From assembly GCF_003473485.1 (NCBI RefSeq), contig NC_053047.1, positions 42,270,972-42,334,971 on the forward strand: DNA of 64,000 nt, read 5' to 3'. Of this stretch, positions 34,412-46,739 are shown piece by piece. The stretch's first letter is position 1, and each line of letters starts with the position of its first letter. The notes beneath the pieces were generated by a model. The model did not search any database. It was not told the DNA's origin and was given only the letters and a program-made list of their open reading frames with translations. This DNA comes from Medicago truncatula (lineage: Eukaryota; Streptophyta; Magnoliopsida; Fabales; Fabaceae). Position numbers and translations under genes: made by a program.

Positions 34412-34974
34412 TAACTTAAAACATATTTAATAAAACATGTGTAACAATTATGAATAAATAGCGAAGCAAACAAAGCATTGAACATAATTATGATCGGATC
34501 TATGGCATGTTTGATTTATCAAGGATATTAACAATTAGATCCGCTATGTTTTTTTTTTTATTACACTAATGCTTATACTTTTTGTTTTAGTGTTGCATAA
34601 TATAATATGTATAATTATTTTTATAAAATTTAGATTTTAATTAAAAATATAAGTATAGATGCCTAAAAAAGTTATACTTATATATATTTTTCACCTTTAT
34701 ATTGTAACAAACTATGCATATCTTTTTCTTATTAAAAAAATCCAAACATATATTTTTCAATGACATCAACAATGTAACAAATATAATATTTAAATTAAAT
34801 TTATTCTTATGTGTTATTTGTGAGGAAATTTTTAAAAAGAAAAAAGCGGAACGGTTGTTGGGTCGGTCGGTTTCTTGTTCTTTTTTTAATAACCCTTCTT
34901 ATCTCGTATCTAGCGCTGAGTTTTTGTTTTACAACAACAACAGACGCATCGCATCGGATCGGATCTGAATCTCC
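34412..34974. promoter_or_regulatory. Upstream region of the PAH-F-box gene
   Basis: AT-rich with no gene. Candidate promoter and 5' UTR; CAACAACAACAGACGCATCGC just before the ATG looks like a plant leader. No clear TATA box was assigned. Confidence 0.35.
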
Positions 34975-37185
34975 ATGGCAAACGAACATGAACATGGAAT
35001 TCTGGGGTTTGTGGAGGAAGTAAAATCTGTGTTTCATGGTAAGAGGGAAGAGTATGAAGAGTTTATAAAAGACATAGATGCTTTTAAGACCCTGATGAAT
35101 GATCATCGAATCACCAGACTTCCAGTTCAAAATTTCAAAGGAAGGATGAAAAAGTTACTTAAAGGGCATAATCGTTTAATTTTTGGATTCAACGCCTACA
35201 TGAAGGATCGTCGTATCACACTTCCAATTCGACAACCAGTACGAGGAGGTCATAGTAATGGTTAGTACTTTTTTTTTATGATTATGTTGATTTTTTTTTT
35301 CTTTCTATATTATTATATACACTTTCCTGGGGGAAATTTTGACTCACTTCCAGTGTGTTATTTGCAAAATTGAATACAATTTCTCCAACAAATAACTGTC
35401 TGCTGTTTGTTTAAATATTATTATTCGTTTGTAGCTAGGTATGATAATAGATGAGTTTCCTACATGAGTGAGTTACTGTATATAACAACATTATCAACCC
35501 CCTCAATCTAACTTTTTTAGTGTACCAAAGCTTAAATCATGAACTATCTAATTCTTTTTCCTTTTCACCCAACCATTTAGTTTCTTATATGCACAAAAAT
35601 AATCTTCCTTCTAGTCATATATATTGTCCACTATTTTCATAGGGAATTCCATGTCCAAAAATCAATCCTACTTTCACGAACCCATGTCTTTACCCACACC
35701 CATTCATGAAGATGTTCCCGTTCATTTGACATTGTACTTAAGCTATACAACACATTGTTTCCGGGATACGACCCAACATTCACACTATTAAGTAAAGTTT
35801 TACCGTTGTTGTTGTTGACGCCTAACACAACCCTATCATTCCATCTGGAAATGGGACCGGCTATTCATTGCAATGCTATAACTAGGTAGGATTGGAAATT
35901 AAACATCAAAAAATAAGGATAATACATAATTATATTGTATTATATTTATATGTTGGTCTCAATATTTGTTTAAAAAAAATGGGAAAATAATATTTCTTTA
36001 TCTCCTCATTTTCTATGATATTATGGGTCCATAATAATAATATAGAAAGAAAAAAAAACATGTTTGTAAATCACCTAACATCGTCGTTTGTTGTGATACA
36101 AAGGACAAAAAAAGAAGAAGGTAGAAGAGAACTGTCAACTTCCTTGGGATTTGCTTGACATCATTTTGAGGAATCTAGATTTTGATGACCTCTTTCAATT
36201 TGGTAGTGTATGCAAAAATTGGCGAGAATTTCATAAAATTTATTGGAGGAATTTCATGGCATCCGAAGAACCATTACTTATCCAATGGTGCGCTGTTAAG
36301 AGATCTCTCAACTTCTTCAGCTTACCTCACGATAAAGTTTATCACTCAAAGATGATCAATAACTACTTCCGATTTGTCTATCATGGGTCTTCTAGCGGAT
36401 ATTTCATCATGACACGAAAAGATAATTCATTTATACTTATTAATCCATTTACAAGAAGAAAGATGCTAATCAATAACTCAGTCTTCCAAGTTAATTTCAG
36501 TTATTTTTCCTGCAAAGTCTTGCTTGCTTTTTCCAAAGGCTCAAAGGAATTTGTCTTGGTGGTTTCATGTAAAAATTCTGATAATTTGCATGTCTATCAA
36601 TCTCGAAATCTTTGTTGGACTGCTTATTCGACACCACAGAAGGTTGTTGACTTTGCTGTTTTAAATTCTATCATATATGTTGTCACTGACAAGGCCAGCA
36701 TAGGGATACTCAGCTTGAAATATGCAAATATAAATTTTTTAGAACTGAAGAGTACTCCTGGTGTAACTTCTAGTCGTTATTGGTCACACGTAGGGTTGGT
36801 TAGTTGTGATGGATATCTTTTAGTGCTTAATTTTATGTCAAAGGTAACGTATAACGTGTACAAGATAGACTTCTCTACCATGGATTATGTCAAGTTGGAA
36901 TCTTTGGCTGACATTGCAATATTTTGTGTTCCGCCGAAAAGGTATTATGCACTGAGCAACCCGCACATGTGGGGTTATGAGAACAATTCTATCTATGCCA
37001 TCGATGTTCCATGTGGCAAATACACGGTGTATAAAGGAGATAACAAAAAAATGCCAGAATTCATTATTCCTGGTTTTAAACGTAGTGAACTTCCACATCC
37101 TATTTATTGCCGCTCAAAACAACGTTACATAGATTGGTGTTTTAGACATCTACAATATGAGGTAGATTATACTCTCGTTGAGTAG
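34975..37185 (+). CDS. Predicted PAH (SIN3-type)-F-box fusion protein
   Basis: Two exons, 34975-35260 and 36104-37185, join in phase 1 to give 455 residues. Exon 1 (95 codons) is one paired amphipathic helix domain as in SIN3 co-repressors: FVEEVKSVFHGKREEYEEF, then FKGRMKKLLKGHNRLIFGFN. Exon 2 has a full F-box at its start (LPWDLLDIILRNLDFDDL, then FGSVCKNWR) followed by a DUF295/KIB-like C-terminal region (GYFIMTRKDNSFILINPFTRRKM, GYLLVLNFMSKV). F-box proteins recruit substrates to SCF ubiquitin ligases; PAH domains bind repressor peptides. The exon 2 frame is closed upstream by TGA 36094-36096 and has no ATG before the F-box, so it needs an upstream exon. Donor GT 35261-35262 and acceptor AG 36102-36103 keep frame. 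Without splicing, the PAH ORF would end at TAG 35263. The fusion is inference from phase and context. Confidence 0.72.
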
Positions 37186-37785
37186 CATGCTTATTACCCT
37201 ACACTTTGGGTTGGACCTTGTTCTATTTGTTTTTCTTTTGATTTTCGAATAAATGGACATGATTTAATGGTTTACGGTGTTATTATTGGACAAGTTTTGA
37301 GATAGTATAGAGGATTTAATGTACTTTTTCCTAGCTTGTAGTTGTAGCATTTCTTGTCGTGGATTGTGGCACATTGAGGAGAAGCATATCAACCGATTTT
37401 ATAATAGAATTTTGATATGATTTTTTTTTACCATTATATTTTTCTCGAAAATGAAATTAATAGTGATTCCTTTCCCTTTGCCTTACAATACAACAAGCAT
37501 TTTACGAGAATCTGATATTAAATTTTGAGAACTAATGAGAATCTGATTAAATTTGGAAAACTAATGAGAATCTGATATTAAATTTTGAAAACTAATAATT
37601 TATTTATTTATTTTCTTAGAGAACTATTGATTTTTTATATGTAAATTAGTGATATTAAGAGATTCAAAGAGGTCCTTAAATAAAAAGAAGATGAAATGAG
37701 ATTAGAATAAACTATTTTTCTAAATTCATGGCATAAAATAGTAGTATAAACTTTTTTCCTATATTATTTATGCCATAATACATTA
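37186..37785. other. 3' flank of the PAH-F-box gene
   Basis: Short tandem AGAATCTGATATTAAATTTTG words at 37509-37600. No gene was seen. Confidence 0.4.
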
Positions 37786-39240
37786 CTTTTTTTATGATTA
37801 TGTTGATATTTTTTTATATTATATACTCTAGGCGTCTGTCCGTTGAAATCTGACATATGTTTTGGGGGAAAATTTGACTCACTTGTGTTGTGATACATCT
37901 CTATTATATATTTACAAATATGTTCAAAAATCAATTCTATCTTTACCCACACCCATTCATGAAGATGCGGAAACCCTTGCTTATTTTTCACTGAATCGAG
38001 GTGGCGAGTTCATTTGACATTGTACTTAAGCTATACAACACATTGCTTCCACAATACGACCTAGCATTCACACTATTAAATATTTGGTCCATGACAAAAG
38101 TTTTACCTTTGTTGTTGAGGCCTAACACAACCCTATCATTCCATCTGGAAATGGGACCGGCTATTCATTGCAAAGCTATAACTAGGTTGGATTGGAAATT
38201 AAACTACAGCAACTAGGCATGATTGGAAATTAAACTACTTACAGAAAAACATAAAAAAAAAAAAAGGGTAATACATAATTATATTGTATTATATTTATAT
38301 GTTGGTCTTGATATTTGTTTCGAAAAAATGGGAAAATAATATTTCTTTATCTCCTCATTTTCTATGATATTATGGGTCCATAATAATAATAATAAAAAAA
38401 AAATCATGTTTTAGAAATATAGAAAGAAAAAAAAGTTTGAAAATTACCTAACATCGTCGTTTGTTGTGATACAAAGGACAAAAAAAGAAGAAGGTAGAAG
38501 AGAACTGTCAACTTCCTTGGGATTTGCTTGACATCATTTTGAAGAATCTAGATTTTGATGACCTCATTCAATTTGGTAGTGTATGCAAAAATTGGCGAGA
38601 ATTTCATAAAATTTATTGGAGGAATTTCATGGCATCCGAAGAACCGTTACTTGTCCAAAGGTGCGCTTTTAAGAAATCTTTCAACTTCTTGAGCTTACCT
38701 CACGATAAAGTTTATCACTCAAAGATGATCAATAACTACTTCCGATTTGCCTATCATGGGTCTTCTAACGGATATTTCATCATGACACGAAAAGATAATT
38801 CATTTATACTTATTAATCCATTTACAAGAAGAAAGATGCTAATCAATAACTCAATCTTCGAAGTTGCTTTCCATTTTTTTTCGTGCCAAGTCTTGCTTGC
38901 TTTTTCCAAAGGCTCGGAGGAATTTGCCTTGGTGGTTTCATGTAGAAATTCTGATAATTTGCATGTCTATCAATCTCGAAATCTTTGTTGGACTGCTTAT
39001 TCGACACCACATAAGGTTGTTGACTTTGATGTTTTAAATTATATCATATATGTTGTCACTGACAAGGCCAACATAAGGATACTCAATTTGAAATATGCAA
39101 ATATAAATTTTTTTAGAACTAAAGAGTACTCCTGGTGTAACTTCTACTATTTCTCGGTCACACGTAAGGTTGATTAGTTGTGTTGGATATCTTTGAGTGC
39201 TTAATGTTATGTCAAAGGTAACTTTTAACGTGTACAAGAT
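37786..39240 (+). pseudogene. Tandem duplicate of the F-box half, lacking the PAH exon and the 3' end
   Basis: 37786-38500 matches the intron of the fusion gene (35270-36103), and 38463-39240 matches the F-box exon, including the splice-like GATACAAAGGACAAAAAAAG. The F-box itself is intact (LPWDLLDIILKNLDFDDL). An extra T in a run near 39111 shifts the frame after KYANINFF, so the protein would stop at 39177. Similarity to the first copy ends at TGTACAAGAT (39240), where a different element begins, removing about 100 residues. No PAH exon precedes it: the duplication starts inside the intron. Non-functional, or at best a truncated F-box product. Confidence 0.85.
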
Positions 39241-39740
39241 CAGGGGCGGACGGTAGTACAAGGGAGGGGTAGCCCTTGCTACCCCCAAAAAAAATATTTT
39301 TCTGAGTGAGTGGGTATATTTTTATATTTAGCTACCCCTAATAGTATATATTTAGCTACCCCAAGTTTAATTTTAAGTGAAATAATTTTTTCTATCTTTA
39401 TTTAACTTTCGATCGAACTTCAAATTATTTGATAATATCGTATAGGAACCGAAAGATTAATACCAAAAAGAGATAAATAATAAATAATAACAATATTTGA
39501 TTTATTTAACAAATAAAGTAATACAATTGTAGGCTCACACACTCTCAACCCACCAGCACCACACACTTTATAGTTTTGTTTGTATTGGTTTGATACTTCC
39601 CGTCTCAATAACAACAATAACGAAAACTTTTTCAACAATAAAAATGATCATGACAATAGTCATAGACAAGTTAAATGTACAATGAGTTTCTTGCAAATAA
39701 CCTATTTATTAACATTTAAAAAGACATTATTAATCTATTA
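39241..39740. mobile_element. hAT-like element end truncating the F-box duplicate
   Basis: CAGGGGCGGACGG at the break point is the type of terminus found on plant hAT elements, and TAGCTACCCC words repeat nearby. The other end and target duplication were not found. Confidence 0.45.
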
Positions 39741-39742
39741 TG

Positions 39743-40310
39743 GCTTAAATATGCAAATTGTCCCTGTAAATTGGGCTCATTTTGATTTTCGTCCCTGTAA
39801 AAAAAAAAAAATTAATTACATTCCTGTAAAAAAAAATTTGTTTTAAAAATGTCCCTGGCCCCACTTCACTGGTGATGTGGCATAGGTTTTGCCACGTGGC
39901 AGTTGCTGACTGTGCAACTTCTGCCACGTGGCCGTCCACATGATTAAAAAATTAAAATTATTTTTAAAGTTTTAAAAATTATTATTTTTAATTAAAAAAA
40001 TATGAAAATAAATTCAAAAATTATTTAAAAAAATCGAAAAAAAAACTGTTAAAATTAAATTTTTGACTTTAATTTTTTTTTATTTGAAAATTATATTTTT
40101 TTTCTTCATATTTTAAAAAAAAATCATTTCATTAATTTTTCAGAAATTTCAGATTTTATAATTTAAAAAAATAATAATTTTATTTTTGAAAATTATATGA
40201 TAAAAATAATTTCAGAAAATTATTTTAATTTTTTTTTCAGATTTTTTAAAATGTTTTATTTTATATTTTTAAATTAAAAAAAAAATTTAAAACTTTAAAA
40301 ATAATTTTGA
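39743..40310. repeat. Foldback element with AT-rich arms
   Basis: The left arm begins GGCTTAAATATGCAAATTGTCC, similar in style to the 15188 element, with GCCACGTGGCAG words. AAAATTATTTTTAAAGTTTT (39953 on) is mirrored near 40290-40310. The right tip appears lost. Confidence 0.55.
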
Positions 40311-40341
40311 GTGTTTCTTTTGATTCGATTGGGTAAATTCA

Positions 40342-40619
40342 ATACTCGCTCCGTTCCTTTTTAAGTGTTTCTTTTGAACAAATATTTTGTTTCAATTTAA
40401 CTGTCACTTTTAAAGTTCAACGTAACATTAAATGGTGTTTTATCAATATTATCCTTACTTATTTATTGCAAAGAGATAAATATATGAAATTAGATATTGA
40501 ATGAATAAGGTTATTATAGTAAAAATATACATTGTTGTATCAAAAGTAGTAACATTCATTGAATGTCTTGGTTTGTATAAAATATCAAAAATGATAATTA
40601 AAAAGGAACGGAGGTAGTA
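40342..40619. repeat. Stowaway-like MITE
   Basis: The ends TACTCGCTCCGTTCCTTTTT and AAAAAGGAACGGAGGTAGTA are inverted repeats about 278 bp apart, next to TA. Confidence 0.75.
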
Positions 40620-41177
40620 ACATATGAAGTCATCATAAGTTAGCTTCAATCGGCAACCAAAGTACACAACCATCATCATCCATGGCCTAAAAATGATTTC
40701 TTCTCTCTTATGTTTTTGTAACATGGCCTCTAATGATTTTCTTTGATTCGTTGTGGGAGGAATTGCTATGTGAAATAAAAAAAATTACATTGTTCAGATA
40801 AATAGTTAACAATCTGTGGCTTTTCTAGGCATTATTCTTCAATGAAAGAAGTGAATTATGATAATCGAGATATGAAATAAGGAAAGGAAAAACAAATATA
40901 AAAGAAAAACTTACAAACAAATGGCAGAAATATTTGTTTATTGGAAGAAGATTTTCTTCATCCATAGAAATAGAAAAGTAGTACACTTAGCAGAATAGTT
41001 AACAATGTTAAGTTGAAGAGGGAGGTGTTTATCTATTAAAAAAATCTCAAGGGTTTCATATTTTGAAGAAAAATAAGCTCCCCAAAGCTCCTCCTTTCAA
41101 TGTCTTCTATTTCTTACACTTACTCCTTTTTTTTTCCAAACCCTCTCCCTCCCTTTCCCCTCCAAACTCGCAAACGC
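40620..41177. other. Intergenic, nothing supported
   Basis: AT-rich, no gene recognised. Confidence 0.4.
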
Positions 41178-41209
41178 CTAAAGCTCTGGCTTTGGATTTT
41201 TCTTTGAAG

Positions 41210-41440
41210 AGATCGCCTTCTTTCCCTTCCACCACTGTTGAATATGATTGGAAACTTTGGTTGCATGTTTCTTAAGCGCCGTGCTTGTGTCCACACTCCA
41301 CAATTCCTTTTCTTATCTTCTGTTTCCAGTCACCTTTTTCATTTTCTTTTGATCTCAAAACTTTTCCCCACAAGTTGCAGTTTACTCCAAACATCAGTTA
41401 TTCTAAAACATTTTAAGTCGAGGTGATCTTAGAAAAACAC
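41210..41440 (-). pseudogene. Unit A copy of the basic C-terminal exon, frameshifted
   Basis: Matches the minus-strand ORF 54369-54578 (ENEKGDWKQKIRKGIV). An insertion near 41290-41300 breaks the frame, giving an early stop. The source gene is not recognised. Confidence 0.5.
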
Positions 41441-42019
41441 ATTTCAATCACAATGAAATAGATGATTGTACCAATTTTGAAGGAAAGTCTGCCTCATCTT
41501 CATCCTCATCCTCATCTTCATCTTCATCTTCATCTTCATCGTCGTCTTCATTTTCAGCACCGAAATTCTTTTACATTAAATCATCACTTGAGTACATTTT
41601 CATATCGGGCACTCCTGGCATGCCCTGAAGCAAGAGTCAAGTGTGGTATGATCAGAATGTATTATTACTAGCAACAGAATGCGTCAAGCAAAGTCATGTA
41701 AAGATAAAGAAAGAAAGAAATAAAGCAAAATACCTCCATAGATTTTAGAAGTTTTTCCATTTCAGCCTCATTAGAAGACTTTGCAACAAATGGTTCACCA
41801 GGAGTCCTAGTCCTGTAACACGCAAACAGAACTTCTGATGAAAACTTAAGCAAAAGGTTCATAGGGTGAAACTGAAATACCTAATTCAAACAGTAATACT
41901 AGATGCATGTGAAGTTAAATACTACCATAAAAGAAACCAAGTTCTAGTTTCCAAATTACAATATTACATAGTCCAAAGTAAGGATAGTCTAACTGATGTA
42001 GCAGAGACCTTACAATTTT

Positions 42020-42385
42020 GTCCAAATAAATCAGCCTTTTAGACTTTACAATTGTATGGGTCGGTCAATTTAGTCCCTGAGCTTTGTAAACTAGCAATTT
42101 AGTCTCTTAAATTGAACAACACCAATCAATACAGTCCTTTATTCAAATTTAACACCACAATTTTAATAGTCTTGTGCTTATTTTATTACAGCAAAAGACT
42201 ATTCAAGTCAATATTTAGATTTTTCAGTGATTTTTATGGATGATTACTAAAGAGATATTTTGAATGAGTGACAAAATTGATTGGTGTTATTTAATTTAAA
42301 GGACTAATTAGTTCTTTTGTAAATTTAAGGAACTAGATTGCTTGACTCTTGCAATATCAAGGACCGAAATGCTGATTTACTCCAT
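42020..42385. repeat. Foldback repeat in the MSAP intron (copy A)
   Basis: The ends AAATCAGCCTTTTAGACTTT and AGGACCGAAATGCTGATTTA are approximate inverted repeats. The same element is in unit B (55275-55640), so it was there before the duplication. Confidence 0.7.
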
Positions 42386-43500
42386 AAAATCCAAACACAT
42401 GGACATAAAATCCAGTTCATAAGAAATCAAAGGGAAGAGGGGAGAAGCAGGGTTCCATGGCACAGGAGTTAAGAACTCACTGACGTGGGACAGTATTTCT
42501 CAGATTGATAATAATAAGCAACGAAACACGTATAAACTTCCCCTATATTTGAGTAAACTAAAATAACATTGCTTTAAATACCCAAGATAAAGCAATATCA
42601 GTGCTAACACACATACTCAACTTTCTTTGTTTTTTCTATTTTGTGATTTGCAATCAACCCAGATAAGTTAATTTTATCAAAGCTTAGGATAATCATAAAA
42701 AATATTACTGGGAGCATCAATTTCAGTAAATAATTACCTTAGGGACCGGGGGTGGCTTGGTATTGCAAGATTTACTAAGGTCTTTGCACAGATAATTGGT
42801 CAATGAATCAATATCAGGCTTGCAACTATATAGGTATTCAGCAACATCGGTATCAGAATATCCCATAACCTGCAATACCAAATTACTAATTTAGTAATCA
42901 CAAAACCAACAAAGAACTGGAAGTGAATATATTTGAAATATAGAAATACATAACCAGCAGAGAAAGCTCAATTCAGATCATGAACGGTGCACCGTCAACA
43001 CTGTTCTGAATTGATAGAGAATAAACAGTAATGAAACTTGTTCCTTTTTTTTCTTCTTTTCCTATACTTTTTCCGTTTCAGAACCAATAGAGACAAAAAG
43101 GTGCAATTCGTTGGCAAGAAAGTATCATACCTCCTGACAAGCACGCTCAACTGTCTTGCATTCAGAGTTGCACTGTCCTTCAGAGTCATGTTCTTCTTCT
43201 AGCTGGTAAACACCAAAAAATGTCGCAGCAATGTCAAAACTACAAAACAAATAATCCATAATTAACTGATCATACATATTGAAAAGTTGGATCCTCTTAC
43301 CTCTAACCGATCTGCTTTTTCTACAATATCTATACGCAATATCCAATCTGCTTCAACCTTTTTCAGATTACAAACATTCTCTGCTATCTCAATGATCTGG
43401 TACTCCGAGATCTAACAACCAATAACACACAAAAACAATTATAGTGCATAGAATCCACAAAAAAAACTTCAACTACACAATGAAGTACATAATAAAAATA

Positions 43501-43684
43501 AGGATTTTTCTAACATGTGCAAATTTGCACATGTTAAGGATACTAAAGTAGTAAGTTTATATTGGAACTTGTGTATTTTACATTAAATATATATTCTTTT
43601 TTATAACAAGTGTGATTTTCAATAAAAAGTTGCTTCTTTTAGTATCCTTAACATGTGCAAATTTGCACATGTTAGAAAAATCCT
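43501..43684. repeat. MITE with palindromic ACATGTGCAAA tips
   Basis: 184 bp. The ends AGGATTTTTCTAAC and GTTAGAAAAATCCT are perfect inverted repeats. Next to each is a 22-bp perfect palindrome made of ACATGTGCAAA and its reverse complement. AAAAATA flanks both sides. It is absent from unit B, so it inserted after the duplication. Confidence 0.85.
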
Positions 43685-43892
43685 AAAAATAAAAGCACAA
43701 ACGAACAACCTTCTTGGGGGAAATCTCAGCTTTCTTGCTCTGAACTTGCTGATACAACTGTTTAGCGAGTATCTCACAAACTTGACACTTTATGTACGGC
43801 ACATCCTCCTTTCTAGCGATCCCAACTGGTTTTTTGGCGCAGTGCGAGAGAGGAATCCAAGATGCAATCGCCACTGGTACAACTAGACGCTT

Positions 43893-46553
43893 GACCCCCG
43901 CTATCGCGAGGGTTTGTTATAGACTATTGATCAATATGTTTTGATTACAATCAACTCAATCAATTTGAAAAATATATCATGTGTGCAGAAGAAAAGGTCC
44001 AATCACGAGAGATGTCTTTTGAAATTGGGGTAATATGACCAAAATGTTACTTTTTGGACGGTTTGCATAAGCTTTGTCCCTCTACACACTCTAACCATGG
44101 ATTTCTTCAAGAACTCTTGAAAATTATCACAAAACAATGATGCACATGTGACAGCAAAATCTTTCATCTAGATATGGAAGACCATAAATCTGACGTAAAT
44201 TGCAACTACCCTATTAATTGCCAATTAACATGCCATAGCTTTCTACCATAGATCTCCACCGTACATATCAATATAAACACAAACTAAGTAGAAACAACCC
44301 ATCATTCAAACCGCCATAATTTCTCTAAACCATTCCCACAACAATTACTCCATGAATAGTTTTAGAAGAAGTTAATAAGAGAGGGCCAGTATTGCAAATG
44401 CATAGTTGATAGCCAATTAAAATAATTTTGTTCTGATACTGCCATCTTTGATGCATATAATTATGTCTATCATCTATAATAAACCTCTAATCACAATTTA
44501 GAGAAACCCTTGCTAAACGTATGCTCTACAATTGTTCACAGTCTGAGTTATAACAATAAAGAAAACACTAACAACAAACATGTATTTGTATCATAATAGT
44601 AAGCTTTTGTGTGCATCCCAAACACAGGTGGAATTCATGTTATGTTTCTGATATTAATTCAGGCTATTTATACCGACAATATTGCTTGAATCCACTTCAT
44701 ACAATGAAAGATAAACTGAATTTCAAATGGCTGTACATTTCAATGAATCATGCTGCACAAAGAATTACAACCAAAGAAAAAAACAGCAACAATTGAGCTG
44801 AGTAAAGATTGTGATCATGACTCTCAAATGAAGTATACACATGCAAGTGCAGTCACTCCATTCAGACCCTATGTTATTTTACTACTTGCATCTGTCTACA
44901 TGATTGACATAAGTACCTTACCATTGGCGCCATCAACCAAGACCTGTGTGCACTATATTCTCGTTAAAACATTCATTCAAACAATGAACTTGGATAAATC
45001 AACACAACGGACATTCTTGCATAAGTAAGCATTGATATCCTGCTCTTAAGTAGCGTAAAAACAGACAATTAAAGGAATGGCACAATTACATGCAAGAAAA
45101 AAAAATATACGAGTTCTTCTGCCATGACGAAATTCTGCTGCATGGACTCCATAATTAAAAACCAGATTATATATCATTATTGAATAGCAAGCGGAGAAAG
45201 CACTTACATAGAAAAAGATGCGTTCCTTTATTATGAAATAAGCTGCATGAGAATTTGTAAGCTCATCTGAAGAGGGAGACTTCATTACCAGGTAGACAAT
45301 TCTTCTTAAGCCAAGATCTCAAGACTGGAAAGGCTTGGTAATAGAAAAAGAAAACTTCAGCATCTTCAAACTATATAAATGAAGCAACAAAAAATTACTG
45401 AAATATAAAAGAGACAGAACACTAAGATTTACTCTACATCCTCAAGAGCAATGTCAATGACTTTCTTCTTTTTTCCATTCTTCTTTTTAAAATGACCAGA
45501 CAGCCTCCATCGCGTCTCCTTGTACCCGTGTTGCTGCCATATTTACGTAGAAACATGACAGTCCATAAATAGATATGGAACATAAGATAACAAAATACTT
45601 TTTCAATTTGTTGGTGAATTAGGATAGATATAAAATAACTTATGACATGTCCATAAGCTGTTTCTAGCTTATTTCATAAGCACTTAATGAAATCTTTATC
45701 CAAACAGAATTAATAATAATACAATGTATGTCTGCAACAACATAATTGTATTTGAATCAAATCAAAAGTTTGTCATCATTGAGGCATTTCATCAAACATC
45801 TTGCAAACAAAACCCCCTCATGAGCATATAACATACCAAGAACATATAATAACAGTAATTAACAAGAGAGTTGAAAGAGATGGTTTTGTTACCAATAGAG
45901 TGTTAAGCAGAGCACATTACCTGAGATGAAGGATTTCTGAAATCCAGTCATGGTGGTGAAGGAACCATCGATTTCCCTCTTATATCAGATTCACGATCCT
46001 CAAATTGCCCTTGTTCTCTAGTCATGTAACACCTTCATCTTGTTTTTTATTTTCTTCTCTCCCAAATACGAGCCAGTCACGATGGATGAAAGGAAGGCGA
46101 CATTCGGAATGGTCGCGGACAGTCTACGGTGGAGTGCTTCAGACGAGAGGTTTTTTTTGGGTTGGGGGAGGAAGAGATTTGGAAACTGAGTGAGAGCTTT
46201 AAGAGAAATGAAGAAGCAGGAACAACAATCAATGAATTGTTGACCAAGGGCGGTGGAGTGATGCAGACACTAAACATGTGAACTGAGTTTTTTTCTTTGA
46301 ATCATGACTCCTAATGTCAACTTATATAGAAGAAAGTGATTCACAAGGGTTTGTAATGATGACCCCGCATTTCAAACCTTCAGCATTCAGCAATGCAATT
46401 TGTCAATTCTGCAGTGTGAACCGTCCAGCTCTTGTGCAGTGTGCACAAGCCAATGCTTTCCACCAAAAGGGTAAAACGGTAATTGGCAGACCAAATTGAA
46501 AAACCTGGGGTTTTCCCGCTTCAATGCCATCAGTACAAAATGGTATTCCTTGT
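43893..46553. other. Unit A-specific 2.7-kb segment, content unassigned
   Basis: It replaces the MSAP start and its upstream intron. Minus-strand open pieces at about 45285-45200 (MKSPSSDELTNSHAAYFIIK) and 45537-45430 (HGYKETRWRLSGHFKKKNG, then IDIALEDV) look like exons of one unknown gene, with possible splice borders. I cannot name it. The rest is AT-rich. Confidence 0.35.
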
Positions 46554-46739
46554 AAATGTATCCAAACATAAACCACTATACCTTCAACTCAATTTTAGCC
46601 AGAATCAATTCACTCAAAATCATTTTTTCTCGCCGCAGAACCAAACATACACTAAGAAGTGATTATACAAAATAAAAAATGAAGAAAAAACAATCCTTTA
46701 TAACAATTGCATAAACAATGCATGCATAGTTTCAATAAA

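Larger units (their letters stand above)
41464..43890 (-). pseudogene. MSAP/Canopy-like saposin gene, copy A (start lost, frameshift, nonsense)
   Basis: Homologous to the plant 'TLR4 regulator/MIR-interacting MSAP' family (DUF3456, Canopy-like, saposin-type disulphide fold, secretory pathway). Exon blocks, in transcription order: 43890-43710, 43411-43301, 43202-43131, 42869-42738, 41811-41734 and 41624-41464. They read VAIASWIPLSHCAKKPVGIA, CQVCEILAKQLYQQVQ, ISEYQIIEIAENVCNL, LEEEHDSEGQCNSECKTVER and GYSDTDVAEYLYSCKP. Exon 3 is intact here, unlike in copy B. Lesions: similarity stops at 43890 inside the signal peptide, so the start MKGVFWLL is gone; a one-base insertion near 41808-41811 shifts exon 5; and TAA at 41571-41573 replaces the Lys codon after DDLM, removing the acidic Asp/Glu tail. 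Each would inactivate or truncate the protein. Confidence 0.85.

Noticed and set aside
35637-35828. Minus-strand frame in the PAH-F-box intron
   Set aside because: Its counterpart in the duplicate (37764-37991) is not conserved as a frame.
36151-37185. F-box gene starting with TTG at 36151
   Set aside because: Non-ATG start inside the F-box; the frame extends upstream to a splice acceptor at 36103.
39580-39939. Short open frames between 39.5 and 40 kb
   Set aside because: They lie in transposon and foldback sequence with biased composition.
41462-41671. His/Leu-rich plus-strand frame
   Set aside because: Antisense of the acidic Asp/Glu tail repeat of the MSAP exon.
46005-46277. Open frames on both strands near 46.1 kb
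   Set aside because: No recognisable similarity and no splice context; left unassigned.
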